Notes: generated by a model not told the origin, from the sequence alone. 64,000 bases of DNA from Rothia sp. P100 (GCF_023712425.1 NZ_JAMAYG010000001.1:992001-1056000), one strand, 5' to 3'; positions 42,942 to 51,561 are shown, numbered from the stretch's first letter. A program made the numbers and translations.

Positions 42942-43523
42942 CTAGACACCTTTACCTGCGGAGCGCAGGGTAAGAGCACCAATCATGACAAAGACACCGG
43001 CAATAAGTGCACCAGCACCGGCGGTGCCCATAATGGCCTTGTCCCCGATTTCTGACACTACCGGCAGAGCGGCGGCAAATATGGTGATGATGGCACCTTC
43101 AAGTTGCCAGTCACGGGCTGCCGGGTTGTGTCCTTTGGTGCGCATACCCGCCAGCATTTTCAACACGCCGGTGAGGCCCAGAGCCACACACACCACCAGA
43201 GTCAGCCAGAACTCCCCACGCGGCAGCAGAAGCACCAGCACACCGGCACCTGCCTGAATGCCTGCGATGGAGGTGAAGACCTGACTATTCTGGTCATCCC
43301 CCTCACGCAAGAGGGCGCGGGAGGTAAAGAAGGACGCCGCGCCGTAAGCCAGCAGGTAGGCAGTAAGCATCACGGTGATAACGGTGAGGGTGGGTTCCTG
43401 CCAGAAGACCGTTACCAGCCCAAAGATGAGAAAAACCAGAGCGTGGGTGGCGGTGGGAGCTGCCAGAGCAGCAGCTAAGCGGCGGTCTGGTACGGGGGTG
43501 GGGGCATCAGTTTCGTGAGTCAC
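42942..43523 (-). CDS. HdeD/DUF308-like membrane protein
   Basis: 193 residues with six predicted helices in three hairpin-like pairs (ALVFLIFGLVTVFWQEPTLT, VITVMLTAYLLAYGAASFF, GVLVLLLPRGEFWLTLVVCV and so on), the layout of HdeD/DUF308 proteins. These are of unclear role; E. coli HdeD belongs to the acid-stress region. Encoded on the same strand as the small coiled-coil membrane protein, 89 bases before it, so the two may be co-transcribed. Confidence 0.72.
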   Translation of the reverse strand: MTHETDAPTPVPDRRLAAALAAPTATHALVFLIFGLVTVFWQEPTLTVITVMLTAYLLAYGAASFFTSRALLREGDDQNSQVFTSIAGIQAGAGVLVLLLPRGEFWLTLVVCVALGLTGVLKMLAGMRTKGHNPAARDWQLEGAIITIFAAALPVVSEIGDKAIMGTAGAGALIAGVFVMIGALTLRSAGKGV

Positions 43524-43638
43524 CGTTCCAGTGTAGCGAACCCGGGTGGCCTCTCACGTTCGGGCGGTGTGAGGCATATAGTGAGTGCACTCTAAGGGCG
43601 CGCCAGTGGTGCTAAGGGTATCAACTTTTACAGGGGCA

Positions 43639-45237
43639 TCAGAGGACGCGGCGCAAGCGCTGTAGCCCTTCTGCCAGTTTCCGGTCATTCATTCCACCAA
43701 AACCTATGACAACCCCTTTCAGGGGTAACGGAGCGGTGGTAAGCTCATCACCTTTCGACTCGCTTACCTCTGAGACCTCCACCCCGGCAGGGGCCGACCA
43801 GTAGGAGCCCAAGGGCGCAACCAGCACCCCTGCACCTTCAGCCCGCTCCACTAGATCAGCCTCCCCATCAGCAGTGGAGTGTAGTTGTAAGACCGCGTGC
43901 AGACCGCCGTCCATGGGCAGAATGTCTGCCCCGGGCAGGTCGCCTAGCTGTTCAACCACCAGGGCTCGGCGAGCGCGGTAGACCTTGCGCATGCGGGCGA
44001 TATGGCGGCGCACCCCACCGACTGCTAGCAGATCAGCAGCGGCGTCCTGAACCAGGGCTGGTACCGGGTTACCCAGGTCAGCGCGGAGGTGGAGTAGGTC
44101 ATCGCGCAGATGTCTGGGCATCACTAAAAATCCTAGGTTAAGGCCCGGGGTGAGCACTTTGGCGAAGGAGCCCAGCGTGATAACACGGTCCCCACCACCT
44201 GCGGGGTGGGTGTGGTGAGCGGGTCGGTCCATGGCGGCCAAGGCGGGTAGGGGGTCGCCGGTGTAGCGCAGTTCGGAGTCGTAGTCATCCTCCACGATAA
44301 GCACCTGGTGAGTGCGGGCCCATTCCAGCAGTTCGAGGCGGCGCGCAGCGGGCATAGAGGCCCCGAGGGGGTACTGGTGGCTGGGGGCCACGAGAACGAT
44401 GTCCGGTAGCTGGACGCCAGTCGGTAGATATTGCGGGTCAAGCCCCTGCTCGTCCACGGGAATGGGGATAACGGTGTGACCGAAGGCCTGTGGAATGCGG
44501 TGCAGGGAGGGGTAGCCAGGGTTTTCCACCGCGATGCGCAAGGGGCGGTTGCGCACACGGCGGCGTAAGAGGGTGAGTAAGAGGCGGAAGCCTTCGCGGG
44601 CACCGGCAGTGACTAGCACGTCGTCAGGTGAGCGCAGAACTGAGCGGGTGAGGCGCAGATGCTCGGTAATGTGGGTGCGCAGTTGGGTGGATCCTGCTGC
44701 TGGGTAGCCATCAGCGGGGTTGGCGGCCGCACGACGCCAGGCGGCACGCCACTCGGTGGTCGCAAGAAGGGTGGTGTCAGGAGCGCCAGGCAAGAGGCTA
44801 ATGACGCCGTGCCGAAGAGGCGCGGGGTGCTCTTCGGGGGTTACGGCAGATTGACCGGGTGCGGTAGCTGGCATACCGGCGGTTACAGCGGTCGCAACAG
44901 ATGCGTTTTTACCCGATTCAGGGTCAAGAACCGAATTTCTCTGGCCGGAGTTGTGTGGGCTTAGGCGCCGGTGCCGCAGGTGAGCGTCCACCCTGGTGCC
45001 CCCGTGACCGGCTTGCAGGTAGCCCTCACCGATGAGCTGCTCATAAGCGAAAACCACCGTGCCGCGGGAGACACCCAGTTGGCGGGCTAAATCTCGACTT
45101 GAGGGCAGCAGGTCACCAGCTTTGAGCACTCCCGTCTCGATGAGCGGGCGTATTTGCTCCACGATTTGAGCGGGTAAGGACGCCCCGGCACCCTTCTGCA
45201 CGATTAAAGGCAGCTCCTGCCCCCTGGATGTCGGCAT
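43639..45237 (-). CDS. MocR-type regulator (GntR head, aminotransferase-like domain)
   Basis: About 532 residues: an N-terminal GntR winged helix (AGDLLPSSRDLARQLGVSRG, TVVFAYEQLIGEGYLQAGHG), a long linker of roughly 60 residues rich in Ala/Pro/Gly, then a fold-type I aminotransferase domain with VIVEDDYDSELRYTGDPLPA and the PLP lysine in VITLGSFAKVLTPGLNLGF. Such proteins, e.g. PdxR, sense PLP and control vitamin B6 synthesis; others control GABA or ectoine-type genes. No pdxST is in the window, so the target is unknown. ATG 45237 has AAGGAGG in front. The AAGGACGCC word lies inside it (45176). Confidence 0.85.
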   Translation of the reverse strand: MPTSRGQELPLIVQKGAGASLPAQIVEQIRPLIETGVLKAGDLLPSSRDLARQLGVSRGTVVFAYEQLIGEGYLQAGHGGTRVDAHLRHRRLSPHNSGQRNSVLDPESGKNASVATAVTAGMPATAPGQSAVTPEEHPAPLRHGVISLLPGAPDTTLLATTEWRAAWRRAAANPADGYPAAGSTQLRTHITEHLRLTRSVLRSPDDVLVTAGAREGFRLLLTLLRRRVRNRPLRIAVENPGYPSLHRIPQAFGHTVIPIPVDEQGLDPQYLPTGVQLPDIVLVAPSHQYPLGASMPAARRLELLEWARTHQVLIVEDDYDSELRYTGDPLPALAAMDRPAHHTHPAGGGDRVITLGSFAKVLTPGLNLGFLVMPRHLRDDLLHLRADLGNPVPALVQDAAADLLAVGGVRRHIARMRKVYRARRALVVEQLGDLPGADILPMDGGLHAVLQLHSTADGEADLVERAEGAGVLVAPLGSYWSAPAGVEVSEVSESKGDELTTAPLPLKGVVIGFGGMNDRKLAEGLQRLRRVL

Positions 45238-45361
45238 AAACCGCCCTCCTTGCCCATCACCGTCCACGCCATGGGCGGTCTATTGTTTTCACCTAAAATC
45301 TAAGTTCTATTAGACCAGCATGTGCTGTAGCTACACGCAGGTGGCGCGCCCGCGCCGAGAA

Positions 45362-46654
45362 TTACTTGATGACAGCGACCGGGAGTTCTGCCCAGTGGGT
45401 CGTGCCGCGTCGGGAAAGCATCTCGCGTTTCATTTCCCAGGCAGGTGATTGGGCCAGCCCCCCGTACCCAACTCCCAGAGAGCGCGGGCCACACTTTTCT
45501 TTGATGCTGTGCACCAAACCAGCGATATCACGGGTTTCGTGGCTGAGGGCAAAGGGGTCTAGCAGAGCAGTAGCGCCAGCCGGCGTCAGGTCACTGACCA
45601 CCACCCCTGCCTTTGCGTACCTCACCGCCCCAAAGGTGGCGCGCTCCAGCAGTTGGGCGCAGGCCTGAGTGAGAATAATAGGGTCAGCGGTAGGCGCAGG
45701 CAGTTTCACCTGCACGTCAGCGCGTACAAAACCTCCTGCGGCGTAGCGGGAGGTCGAACAAAAAGCGCTGACTAACCCAGCAACCTGCCCGCTCTTGGCC
45801 AGACGTCCAGAGGCACGCTGGGCATAGATACTCAGAACCTGGCGCATAGTGTCTTCGCTGGTTACCGGGTCAGAAAAAGAGCGGGAATACATCATCTGAT
45901 CTTTAAAAACCCGCTCAGGTTCAAGCTCAATCGCTCTTACCCCGCGCAGTTCAAGCACCGTGCGCATGAGCACCACCGAAAACCTCTTGCGAATCAGCCC
46001 CAGCGAGGCCTCTTTCAGGTCTTTGACACTGAGAATTCCCATACCCGCTAGTTTTTGAGCACCCCTGCTCCCCACACCCCATATTTCTCCTGCAGGGAGG
46101 GTGCTCAACAAGGCATCCACCCGCTGGGGCGGCAGGGCGTCCCACACGCAGACACCCCTGAGAGCCGGTATTTTCTTGGCTGTTCTATTGGCCAGCTTAG
46201 CTAACGTCTTGGACGCCGCCACCCCCACACAAACCGGCACGCCAACTCTGCGCGCCAAATCCTCCTTGATCCGACGGGCCAGGGCCCGTGCTTGGGGCAG
46301 GCTGGCGGTGATGGTGAGAAAGGCTTCGTCGATGCTGTACTGCTCAAATTCCTGGGCGTAGCTCTCCAGCAGCAGCATGACTCGGTGGCTGATGTCCCCA
46401 TAAAGCTCGTAGTTCGATGACCGTACTACTACCCCCAGCTCTTTTGCTTTCTCTTGCACGGTGAACCAGGGTTGGCCCATGATGAAGCCCAGATCCTTCG
46501 CGGCGGCGTCCAGCGAAATAATGCACCCGTCATTATTAGAAAGGACGAGCACCGGGCGGTTACCGATGGAGGGGTCCAGCAGCTTTTCGCAGGAGGTGTA
46601 GCAGGAGTTGATGTCCACGTGAAAGATGAGGGTTCTTGGGGTATCAGCGCACAT
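45362..46654 (-). CDS. umuC: Y-family DNA polymerase UmuC (Pol V catalytic-type)
   Basis: A 430-residue translesion polymerase. Catalytic acidic residues are Asp14 (FHVDINSCYTSCE), and Asp109 and Glu110 in EQYSIDEAFLTI. The finger/palm segments (LVLSNNDGCIISLDAAAKDL, VCVGVAASKTLAKLANRTAK) and the C-terminal little-finger region are complete. It overlaps umuD by 11 bases and forms an operon with it. Such UmuDC pairs are often carried on plasmids and integrative elements; here the operon sits beside a decayed element. It probably performs error-prone bypass after DNA damage. Confidence 0.9.
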   Translation of the reverse strand: MCADTPRTLIFHVDINSCYTSCEKLLDPSIGNRPVLVLSNNDGCIISLDAAAKDLGFIMGQPWFTVQEKAKELGVVVRSSNYELYGDISHRVMLLLESYAQEFEQYSIDEAFLTITASLPQARALARRIKEDLARRVGVPVCVGVAASKTLAKLANRTAKKIPALRGVCVWDALPPQRVDALLSTLPAGEIWGVGSRGAQKLAGMGILSVKDLKEASLGLIRKRFSVVLMRTVLELRGVRAIELEPERVFKDQMMYSRSFSDPVTSEDTMRQVLSIYAQRASGRLAKSGQVAGLVSAFCSTSRYAAGGFVRADVQVKLPAPTADPIILTQACAQLLERATFGAVRYAKAGVVVSDLTPAGATALLDPFALSHETRDIAGLVHSIKEKCGPRSLGVGYGGLAQSPAWEMKREMLSRRGTTHWAELPVAVIK

Positions 46655-47075
46655 GGTGGATGCTCCTGGTCACCACCCCGAAGATCGTGAAGTCTGAGAG
46701 GGCTTCTATGCGCAGTGCGGGGTACTGAGGGTTTTCGGGGGTGAGCCAACCCTGACCCTGCCGGTCGATGATGAAGCGTTTAACGGTGAATTCACCGTCC
46801 AGGCTGGCGACCACGACGTCCCCGGGCACAGGGGTGATGGAGCGATCCACCACAATTTCATCACCGTCCGCTATGCCTGCATCCACCATGGACGAGCCAG
46901 TAACGCGGAAGATATAGGTGGAAGTTTTATCCCTAATGAGAAGTTCATTGAGGTCAATGCTGGTGGCCTGGTAGTCCTGCGCCGGCGAGGGGAAGCCGGC
47001 GGGTATCAGCGTGGGCGGCAGAGGCAGATGCAGCGGCTGCAGTGCGCGAATCTTAGATATAAGGACTGCTTTCAT
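46644..47075 (-). CDS. umuD: UmuD-like LexA/S24 self-cleaving protein
   Basis: A 143-residue UmuD-like protein without a DNA-binding head. The self-cleavage site is Ala26-Gly27 (IPAGFPSPAQDY), and the Ser-Lys dyad is Ser62 (VTGSSMVDAGIADGDEIVVD) and Lys99 (GEFTVKRFI). RecA-stimulated cleavage would yield UmuD', the active partner of UmuC. I take the ATG at 47075; a GTG two codons earlier is also possible, and no clear ribosome site precedes either, so the message may be nearly leaderless. The upstream AT-rich promoter (TAGAAT-type -10) shows no CGAAC-type SOS box. Confidence 0.85.
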   Translation of the reverse strand: MKAVLISKIRALQPLHLPLPPTLIPAGFPSPAQDYQATSIDLNELLIRDKTSTYIFRVTGSSMVDAGIADGDEIVVDRSITPVPGDVVVASLDGEFTVKRFIIDRQGQGWLTPENPQYPALRIEALSDFTIFGVVTRSIHHVR

Positions 47076-47214
47076 ACCCACATACTAGTACACATATTCT
47101 ATATTTATTAGTATGTGTATTCTATTTATTGAGCCGCACAGGGTGCCGCGGCACCACCAGCACACGAGGGCAGGCCAAGTAACTCCAGAGGGCACAGGAA
47201 ACCGCAGGCAACAA

Positions 47215-47287
47215 AAAAACCCGCTTCCTTCAAAAGGAAACGGGTTTTTCTTCTCTGTGCGCAAGGGGGGACTTGAACCCCAACGAT
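47215..47287. repeat. Distal attachment repeat with partial tRNA-Leu copy
   Basis: Identical to 49800-49872 except one base (A for C at 47282). It carries the terminator hairpin AAAAACCCG..CGGGTTTTT and, from 47259, the tRNA-Leu acceptor/T-arm portion on the minus strand. After 47287 the sequence departs from the tRNA, so this copy is not functional. The bases between it and the integrase remnant (47288-47428) show nothing I recognise; those between umuD and it (47076-47214) hold the AT-rich umuD promoter. Confidence 0.88.
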
Positions 47288-47428
47288 GCAAGGTACTCGC
47301 TGATACATTCGCGTACTTTATACTGCGTATTTGCAGGGTTTTTCACGTTCTACCACCTGAGAAAATACACCTAAATACGTCTTTGTTCTTTATCGGCAGT
47401 ACATAAATTAGTACACATAGTACATAAG

Positions 47429-48004
47429 TTAGGCATGCATAGCGCCCAAACGGCTCACCGTGTCTTGCTGCATTGACGGCAGAACATGAGAGTAAACATC
47501 AAAGGTGATGCTGATTGTCTTATGCCCTAAACGCTCCTGCACCACTTTCGCCGGTAGACCTACTTGCAGTAAGTGAGTGGCATGGGTGTGCCTGAGATTG
47601 TGAAAGGGAATGACGGGTAGCCCTGAGAGTTGAGGGTACTTATCTCCCGCTGCCGCCTGACCGCGCCGCGTTACCTGCTCAAAACGCTGGCTCACAGTAT
47701 CACCCCACCGCATATGATTATCAGCTCCCACACCAAAGACAAGAGCTTTAGGCTTGATGAACTCAAACGATACGGCACCCCGCGCCGCCTTGTATTCTTT
47801 GAGCGCTTGAATATCACCGGACAGAATATCAACCACCCTAGTTTTACCGTTCTTTGGTAGTCCCACAGAACCGTTAGCGCCTTTCTCTTCATCAACTGAG
47901 CGCATGACGGCAATACGCCCCCGCGGGCAAATGAATATCACGCCACTGTAGCGCACCCACCACAACCCACTGACACTACAAGAACCACGACCCGCATGAG
48001 CCAC
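47429..48004 (-). pseudogene. Tyrosine-recombinase (phage integrase) remnant, frameshifted and N-terminally truncated
   Basis: The C-terminal catalytic half of a P4/phage-type integrase: HNLRHTHATHLLQVGLPAKV with the HxxR box, ERLGHKTISITFDVYSH with the second His and the nucleophilic Tyr. About 190 of the usual 380-400 residues remain. Before residue 35 of this frame the expected sequence (GALQWRDIHLPAG) lies in another frame and joins RIAVMRSVDEEKG across a GGGGG run near 47920, so a one-base shift broke the gene. The arm- and core-binding domains are missing. It lies next to the distal attachment repeat, as expected for the integrase of the element. Confidence 0.85.
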
Positions 48005-48130
48005 CCTAAAACCGCGCTCGCTAGCGCATCAAAAAGAAGAGACAGTCACTAGACTTTACGACGGGCGTTACAATTCTTCATATTCCACAATCAGCACACC
48101 GCAACCGATCACACCGCCTAGGGGTAGCGC

Positions 48131-49024
48131 ATGATTAACCCCATGGGCTTTCTATCTAAAGTCTTTGGCACCTCCCAGCCATCGGCAACACCCGCACCAC
48201 AGGCACCGACTCCCACCACCACCCCGCGTATACCACCCACCAAAGTCACCGGTACTACCACCTACACCAAAGACGGCGCGCACCATATCGCCACCCTCTA
48301 CGATCTCAAAGATAACGGCTACCTTGAAACCACCGGCCAGATCATCAAAGACACCGCTAACCCAGTAGACCCGCACGCCGTAGCAGTAACCGTCATGGGT
48401 GAAATCATCGGGTACCTCCCGGCATACCTCGCCCACTCGCTACCTCTACCCGATACCGGCGCGCAACCGGTAGAAGTGCAAATGTTCACCGCCCACACCG
48501 CTAAAGGTCTACGCGTTGAATGCTGGGTGCGTAACTCAGCGAGCGCCGGGGAATGGGAATACACCACCCAGCAACGCCCACCCATGAGCGCGCAACAACA
48601 GCGCCTAGATCGCCAAAACCGCGCCATGCTGCACCCAGAAACACAAGCACCGCGCACGACCGAGCAACGCGCTACGCCCGGCGCGGGGTATACCGACAGC
48701 GGACTGCATTATCTGGAGCTAGTAGAACCTATTAATCAGCTCAAAAGAGATGGAAACTTAGAAGCTGCCTTAGATATGGCACTGGCAGCAGTGCACGCGG
48801 CCGAAGAAGATAAAACCTACCTGGGGGCTAACGGCGGTTTTGTAAACCCGCCACCGGCTTACACCCGGCAAGCTGCAATAATCCTACGAAAGCTCAAACA
48901 CACAGAAGAAGAAATAGCCTTACTCCAGCGTTACATCAACTACTGCAGCCCGGAATTTTTGCAACGCAACAAAGCATCACGCGAGCTAGTGCAGCGCCTA
49001 GAAAAGCTCACCACGAGCAAGTAA
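48131..49024 (+). CDS. HIRAN-domain protein with helical C-terminal region
   Basis: 297 residues. Residues about 38-140 look like a HIRAN domain: ETTGQIIKDTANPVDPHAVA, VTVMGEIIGYLPAYLAHSLP; HIRAN modules bind DNA 3' ends or ss/ds junctions in helicases and phage proteins. The C-terminal part (LHYLELVEPINQLKRDGNLE, AALDMALAAVHAAEEDKTYL, ILRKLKHTEEEIALLQRYIN) is helical and TPR-like, matching lone HIRAN/TPR proteins on mobile elements. AGGGG precedes the ATG. It is the only apparently intact gene in the decayed tRNA-Leu element. Its function is unknown; a damage-recognition or anti-phage role is conceivable but unsupported. Confidence 0.72.
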   Translation: MINPMGFLSKVFGTSQPSATPAPQAPTPTTTPRIPPTKVTGTTTYTKDGAHHIATLYDLKDNGYLETTGQIIKDTANPVDPHAVAVTVMGEIIGYLPAYLAHSLPLPDTGAQPVEVQMFTAHTAKGLRVECWVRNSASAGEWEYTTQQRPPMSAQQQRLDRQNRAMLHPETQAPRTTEQRATPGAGYTDSGLHYLELVEPINQLKRDGNLEAALDMALAAVHAAEEDKTYLGANGGFVNPPPAYTRQAAIILRKLKHTEEEIALLQRYINYCSPEFLQRNKASRELVQRLEKLTTSK

Positions 49025-49799
49025 TACCCCAGCAACACCTGCCCCTTAGCTACCGGCTCTCTCTTTCTGCCTATGCGCTCGCGGTGGGCTGTGAACTGTT
49101 AGGGGTGGGAGATGTGACGAGCGCGGGTGTGTTGTTTTGACAGTTTTTCCACGTGCGGGGAATTGGCTAGGGGTGCACTTGCTTACAAAGCTAGGGTGAT
49201 CCGGCTACCTCCACAATTAGGAGGGAGCCCGCCCGCTGCCGCTATAGATGATGCCCTCTATAGTCAGGAGCCCACCTATTCTGAGATTCGATATTTTCGA
49301 GCATGAGAAATCTAAGGATCCTCAGCCCATGAGATACACCCGACATTTTTTTGTGGCATCGCGGAAAAACCCAAAACTTACGAACTGTCGGCTTTGCATC
49401 CAGAAGTAGCCTGAGAGGGTACGCGTCCAGTGAGCACCCTGCAGCATGGTGCAAGTAATGCCTATATTATGCAACCCTACGACTTCTTACCCGGTCGGGT
49501 AAAAAGTCCCAAACCGGCGCTTTACAGGTTTTGATTACTACACACATAGTTGTGGGGCTATCCAGGCATAACCGCGCCTTTGAGCTTGCACCCTGCCGCA
49601 CCTCAGTCCCTTGGGGGTAAGCCACTGTAGCTACGCCTCTCTACACCAGCGCTCGCCGCATCGAGTATACAACTGCACCGGATGCGCGGCCATGGCGTAC
49701 TGAGGAAGGTTTAGAACTGCCGCGGTTGCGTCTGGAGGATATAGAGAACGCTCGGACGGGAAATTAGGATATTGGTACATAAATCAGCACATAGGTATG
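49025..49799. other. Stretch without a complete gene inside the element
   Basis: About 775 bases. It contains a 28-base palindrome at 49481-49508, and on the plus strand an open remnant from about 49615 to the TAG at 49765-49767. Its end, PWRTEEGLELPRLRLEDIEN, reads like the C-terminus of a lost protein, without start or ribosome site. Otherwise I see no gene, RNA or repeat. It is probably the residue of deleted element cargo. Confidence 0.5.
49481..49508. repeat. 28-base near-perfect palindrome
   Basis: GACTTCTTACCCG and CGGGTAAAAAGTC face each other across two bases, 12 of 13 pairing. It stands free of genes within the decayed element. It may be a terminator, a replication/transfer site relic or an operator. 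Confidence 0.5.
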
Positions 49800-49834
49800 A
49801 AAAACCCGCTTCCTTCAAAAGGAAACGGGTTTTT
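49800..49834 (-). terminator. Terminator of tRNA-Leu
   Basis: AAAAACCCGCTTCC and GGAAACGGGTTTTT pair around TTCAAAA, with A/T runs at both ends. Duplicated at 47215-47249 as part of the attachment repeat. Confidence 0.8.
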
Positions 49835-49872
49835 CTTCTCTGTGCGCAAGGGGGGACTTGAACCCCCACGAT
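49800..49872. repeat. Proximal attachment repeat overlapping tRNA-Leu 3' end
   Basis: The 73-base partner of 47215-47287. It covers the tRNA-Leu acceptor stem, T-arm and part of the variable loop, plus the tRNA terminator hairpin at 49800-49834 (AAAAACCCG with CGGGTTTTT). The crossover would have occurred within this identity. Confidence 0.88.
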
Positions 49873-49926
49873 CTTGCGATCACTGGCACCTGAAGCCAGC
49901 GCGTCTGCCAATTCCGCCACTTGCGC
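49843..49926 (-). tRNA. tRNA-Leu (anticodon CAG)
   Basis: On the minus strand the 84-base gene begins GCGCAAGTGGCGGAATTGGC and ends with the matching CTTGCGC acceptor arm plus discriminator A. The anticodon arm CTGGC-TTCAGGT-GCCAG gives anticodon CAG, and a long variable arm (GATCGCAAGATC) marks a class II tRNA. CCA is not encoded. A partial copy of its 3' part lies at 47259. It is the integration target of the adjacent element and remains intact. Confidence 0.95.
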
Positions 49927-50221
49927 ATTATTCATTTTTGAGTTGCCGAATGAGCAACGAAGATAACTATACACAAGGCCCGGTGAGGGTGTCCAACCAA
50001 AAACTATCCAGTCTACATGCAATAGGTCACACCAATCACTGCCCTGCAGTGCCAGAATCTAGCTGAGTGAGCCTTACTGACGGGTAGCGCCCAGGGTTTC
50101 CAAGGGTGTTTTTACGGTTATCTACTAGACTGGTGTTTTAGACTGTGCCCCACTATGGTTCACAGTCCGCAACCGCCCGCCCGGCGGAGCTCACCACATA
50201 CGTTTGTTGAAGGAGGCAAGC

Positions 50222-51070
50222 ATGGGATTCATTGACAGAATCGAACAGGGCCTAGAAAAGGCTGTCCGCGGCACCTTCAGCAAAGGTGGAGCTTTCGAAC
50301 CCGTTGATATCGCTAACCGCCTGCGCACCGAAATGGACAAGAAGGCCTATGCGATCGCGTCCGGCCGGACCATCGCACCTAACGTTTTTACCGTTGAGTT
50401 CTCCAGCCAGGATTTTTCCCGCGCCCAGCAGTGGGGGGTCCCTCTCGCTGAGGAGCTCTGCGACGTAGCGATTCGGCACGCCCGCACTCAGGGTTATTCC
50501 CTGCGCGGCGCGGTACGCGTTACTTTTGCCGTGGGTGATGAGCTGGAGTCCGATGACTTCATTGTTACTGGAGTGCAGCAGCAGGTAGCTACACCCGCTC
50601 CCGACGCAGCCCCACCCAGTAAAACCACCAAGCATCACAGCGCTGGCTTAGGTTCATACCCGGCCTCTACCCCTCCTTCTTTACCGAACCGTATTACGCG
50701 TCCTGCCCAGCAGGCTCGCACTCAGCCGGTGCCCGCGGCTGACCTTCCCCGGCAGCGCCCGGGGTCTGTAGCTCCCAAGCCGCAGGTAGTCCTGGAGGTT
50801 AATGGTGAACGCATAGCGGTTCGCGCCCTGCCGGTTACTCTAGGCAGAGGTTCCAGTGCGGATATCACCGTTGAAGACACCGGGGTATCGCGCCGGCACC
50901 TAGAAATTGTGGAGCAGGACGGCGCCTACCTGGCTGTCGATTTGGGCTCCACCAACGGCTCCTACATCAACGGACAGCGCCTAATGGGTCGCGCCGAAAT
51001 CACCAACGGATCGGTGATTGAGATGGGCCGGGCCCGCATCGTTTTTCGTCTCATGATTCGCAGGGGGTAG
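50222..51070 (+). CDS. fhaA: FhaA: DUF3662 plus FHA-domain protein
   Basis: 282 residues. The N-terminal DUF3662/FhaA domain starts MGFIDRIEQGLEKAVRGTFS, a Pro/Ala-rich linker follows, and the C-terminal FHA domain (about 195-280) shows VTLGRGSSADITVEDTGVSR with the phosphothreonine-binding Arg/Ser, RRHLEIVEQDG and DLGSTNGSYINGQRL. FhaA binds phosphorylated partners of the Ser/Thr kinases, such as MviN, to control cell-wall synthesis. ATG 50222 follows GAAGGAGG; the longer frame (50204) is not needed. First gene of the seven-gene fhaA-pknB series. The 295-bp gap before it (49927-50221) holds its promoter and nothing else I can see. Confidence 0.94.
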   Translation: MGFIDRIEQGLEKAVRGTFSKGGAFEPVDIANRLRTEMDKKAYAIASGRTIAPNVFTVEFSSQDFSRAQQWGVPLAEELCDVAIRHARTQGYSLRGAVRVTFAVGDELESDDFIVTGVQQQVATPAPDAAPPSKTTKHHSAGLGSYPASTPPSLPNRITRPAQQARTQPVPAADLPRQRPGSVAPKPQVVLEVNGERIAVRALPVTLGRGSSADITVEDTGVSRRHLEIVEQDGAYLAVDLGSTNGSYINGQRLMGRAEITNGSVIEMGRARIVFRLMIRRG

Positions 51071-51073
51071 CTC

Positions 51074-51559
51074 ATGGCGTCAGAAATTACCGTGACAGTT
51101 CTGCGTTTTGCATTCTTGATTTTGCTGTGGCTCTTTGTGTTCATGGTTCTAGCTGCTTCGCGTCGTGATTTAGGCGTAGGCCGCAACGTGCGCACCGCCA
51201 AAGCTTCAGCAGACACCGCGACACCTGACTCCCCAACGCCCCCGAGCGTCACCCCAGCGCCCCGGCCTCGCGCTACTCAGCTCGCTATCATTGATGGGTC
51301 CCAGGCAGGGGTTATCATGCGCCTTGATGATCAGCCCGTCACCATGGGTCGCTCTTCAGATATTGAGGTGTCTTTGGAAGATGACTACGCCTCAGGCCAC
51401 CATGCCCGCCTTTTCCCGCAGGGCTCCCGCTGGTTCCTTGAGGATCTGGGGTCTACCAATGGCACTTTCGTGGGTGAACAGCGCCTGACGCGTGCCACCC
51501 CCATTGAAGTAGGGCAGAATTTCCGTGTAGGCCGCACTACCATGCAGTTGAAAGCCTAA
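51074..51559 (+). CDS. fhaB: FhaB/FipA-type FHA-domain protein
   Basis: 161 residues: one N-terminal transmembrane helix (FAFLILLWLFVFMVLAASRR), a Pro-rich linker, and an FHA domain (PVTMGRSSDIEVSLEDDYAS with Arg/Ser, HHARLFPQG, DLGSTNGTFVGEQRL). FhaB recruits phosphoproteins to the division and wall machinery. It lies three bases after fhaA and two before pstP, consistent with one operon. Confidence 0.93.
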   Translation: MASEITVTVLRFAFLILLWLFVFMVLAASRRDLGVGRNVRTAKASADTATPDSPTPPSVTPAPRPRATQLAIIDGSQAGVIMRLDDQPVTMGRSSDIEVSLEDDYASGHHARLFPQGSRWFLEDLGSTNGTFVGEQRLTRATPIEVGQNFRVGRTTMQLKA

Positions 51560-51561
51560 GT

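Larger units (their letters stand above)
47215..49872. mobile_element. Decayed integrative element at tRNA-Leu(CAG)
   Basis: A 2.66-kb segment bounded by a 73-bp direct repeat (72 identical) that contains the 3' end of tRNA-Leu and its terminator. It holds a frameshifted tyrosine-recombinase remnant next to the distal repeat, a HIRAN-domain gene, and about 780 bp without a complete gene. The layout (intact tRNA at one end, integrase at the other end by a partial tRNA copy) is that of site-specific integration into a tRNA gene followed by loss of most cargo. Content beyond these parts is not recoverable. Confidence 0.82.

Noticed and set aside
47259-47287. Possible second tRNA-Leu gene
   Set aside because: Only the acceptor/T-arm part is present; the D and anticodon arms are missing. 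It is the attachment-site copy.
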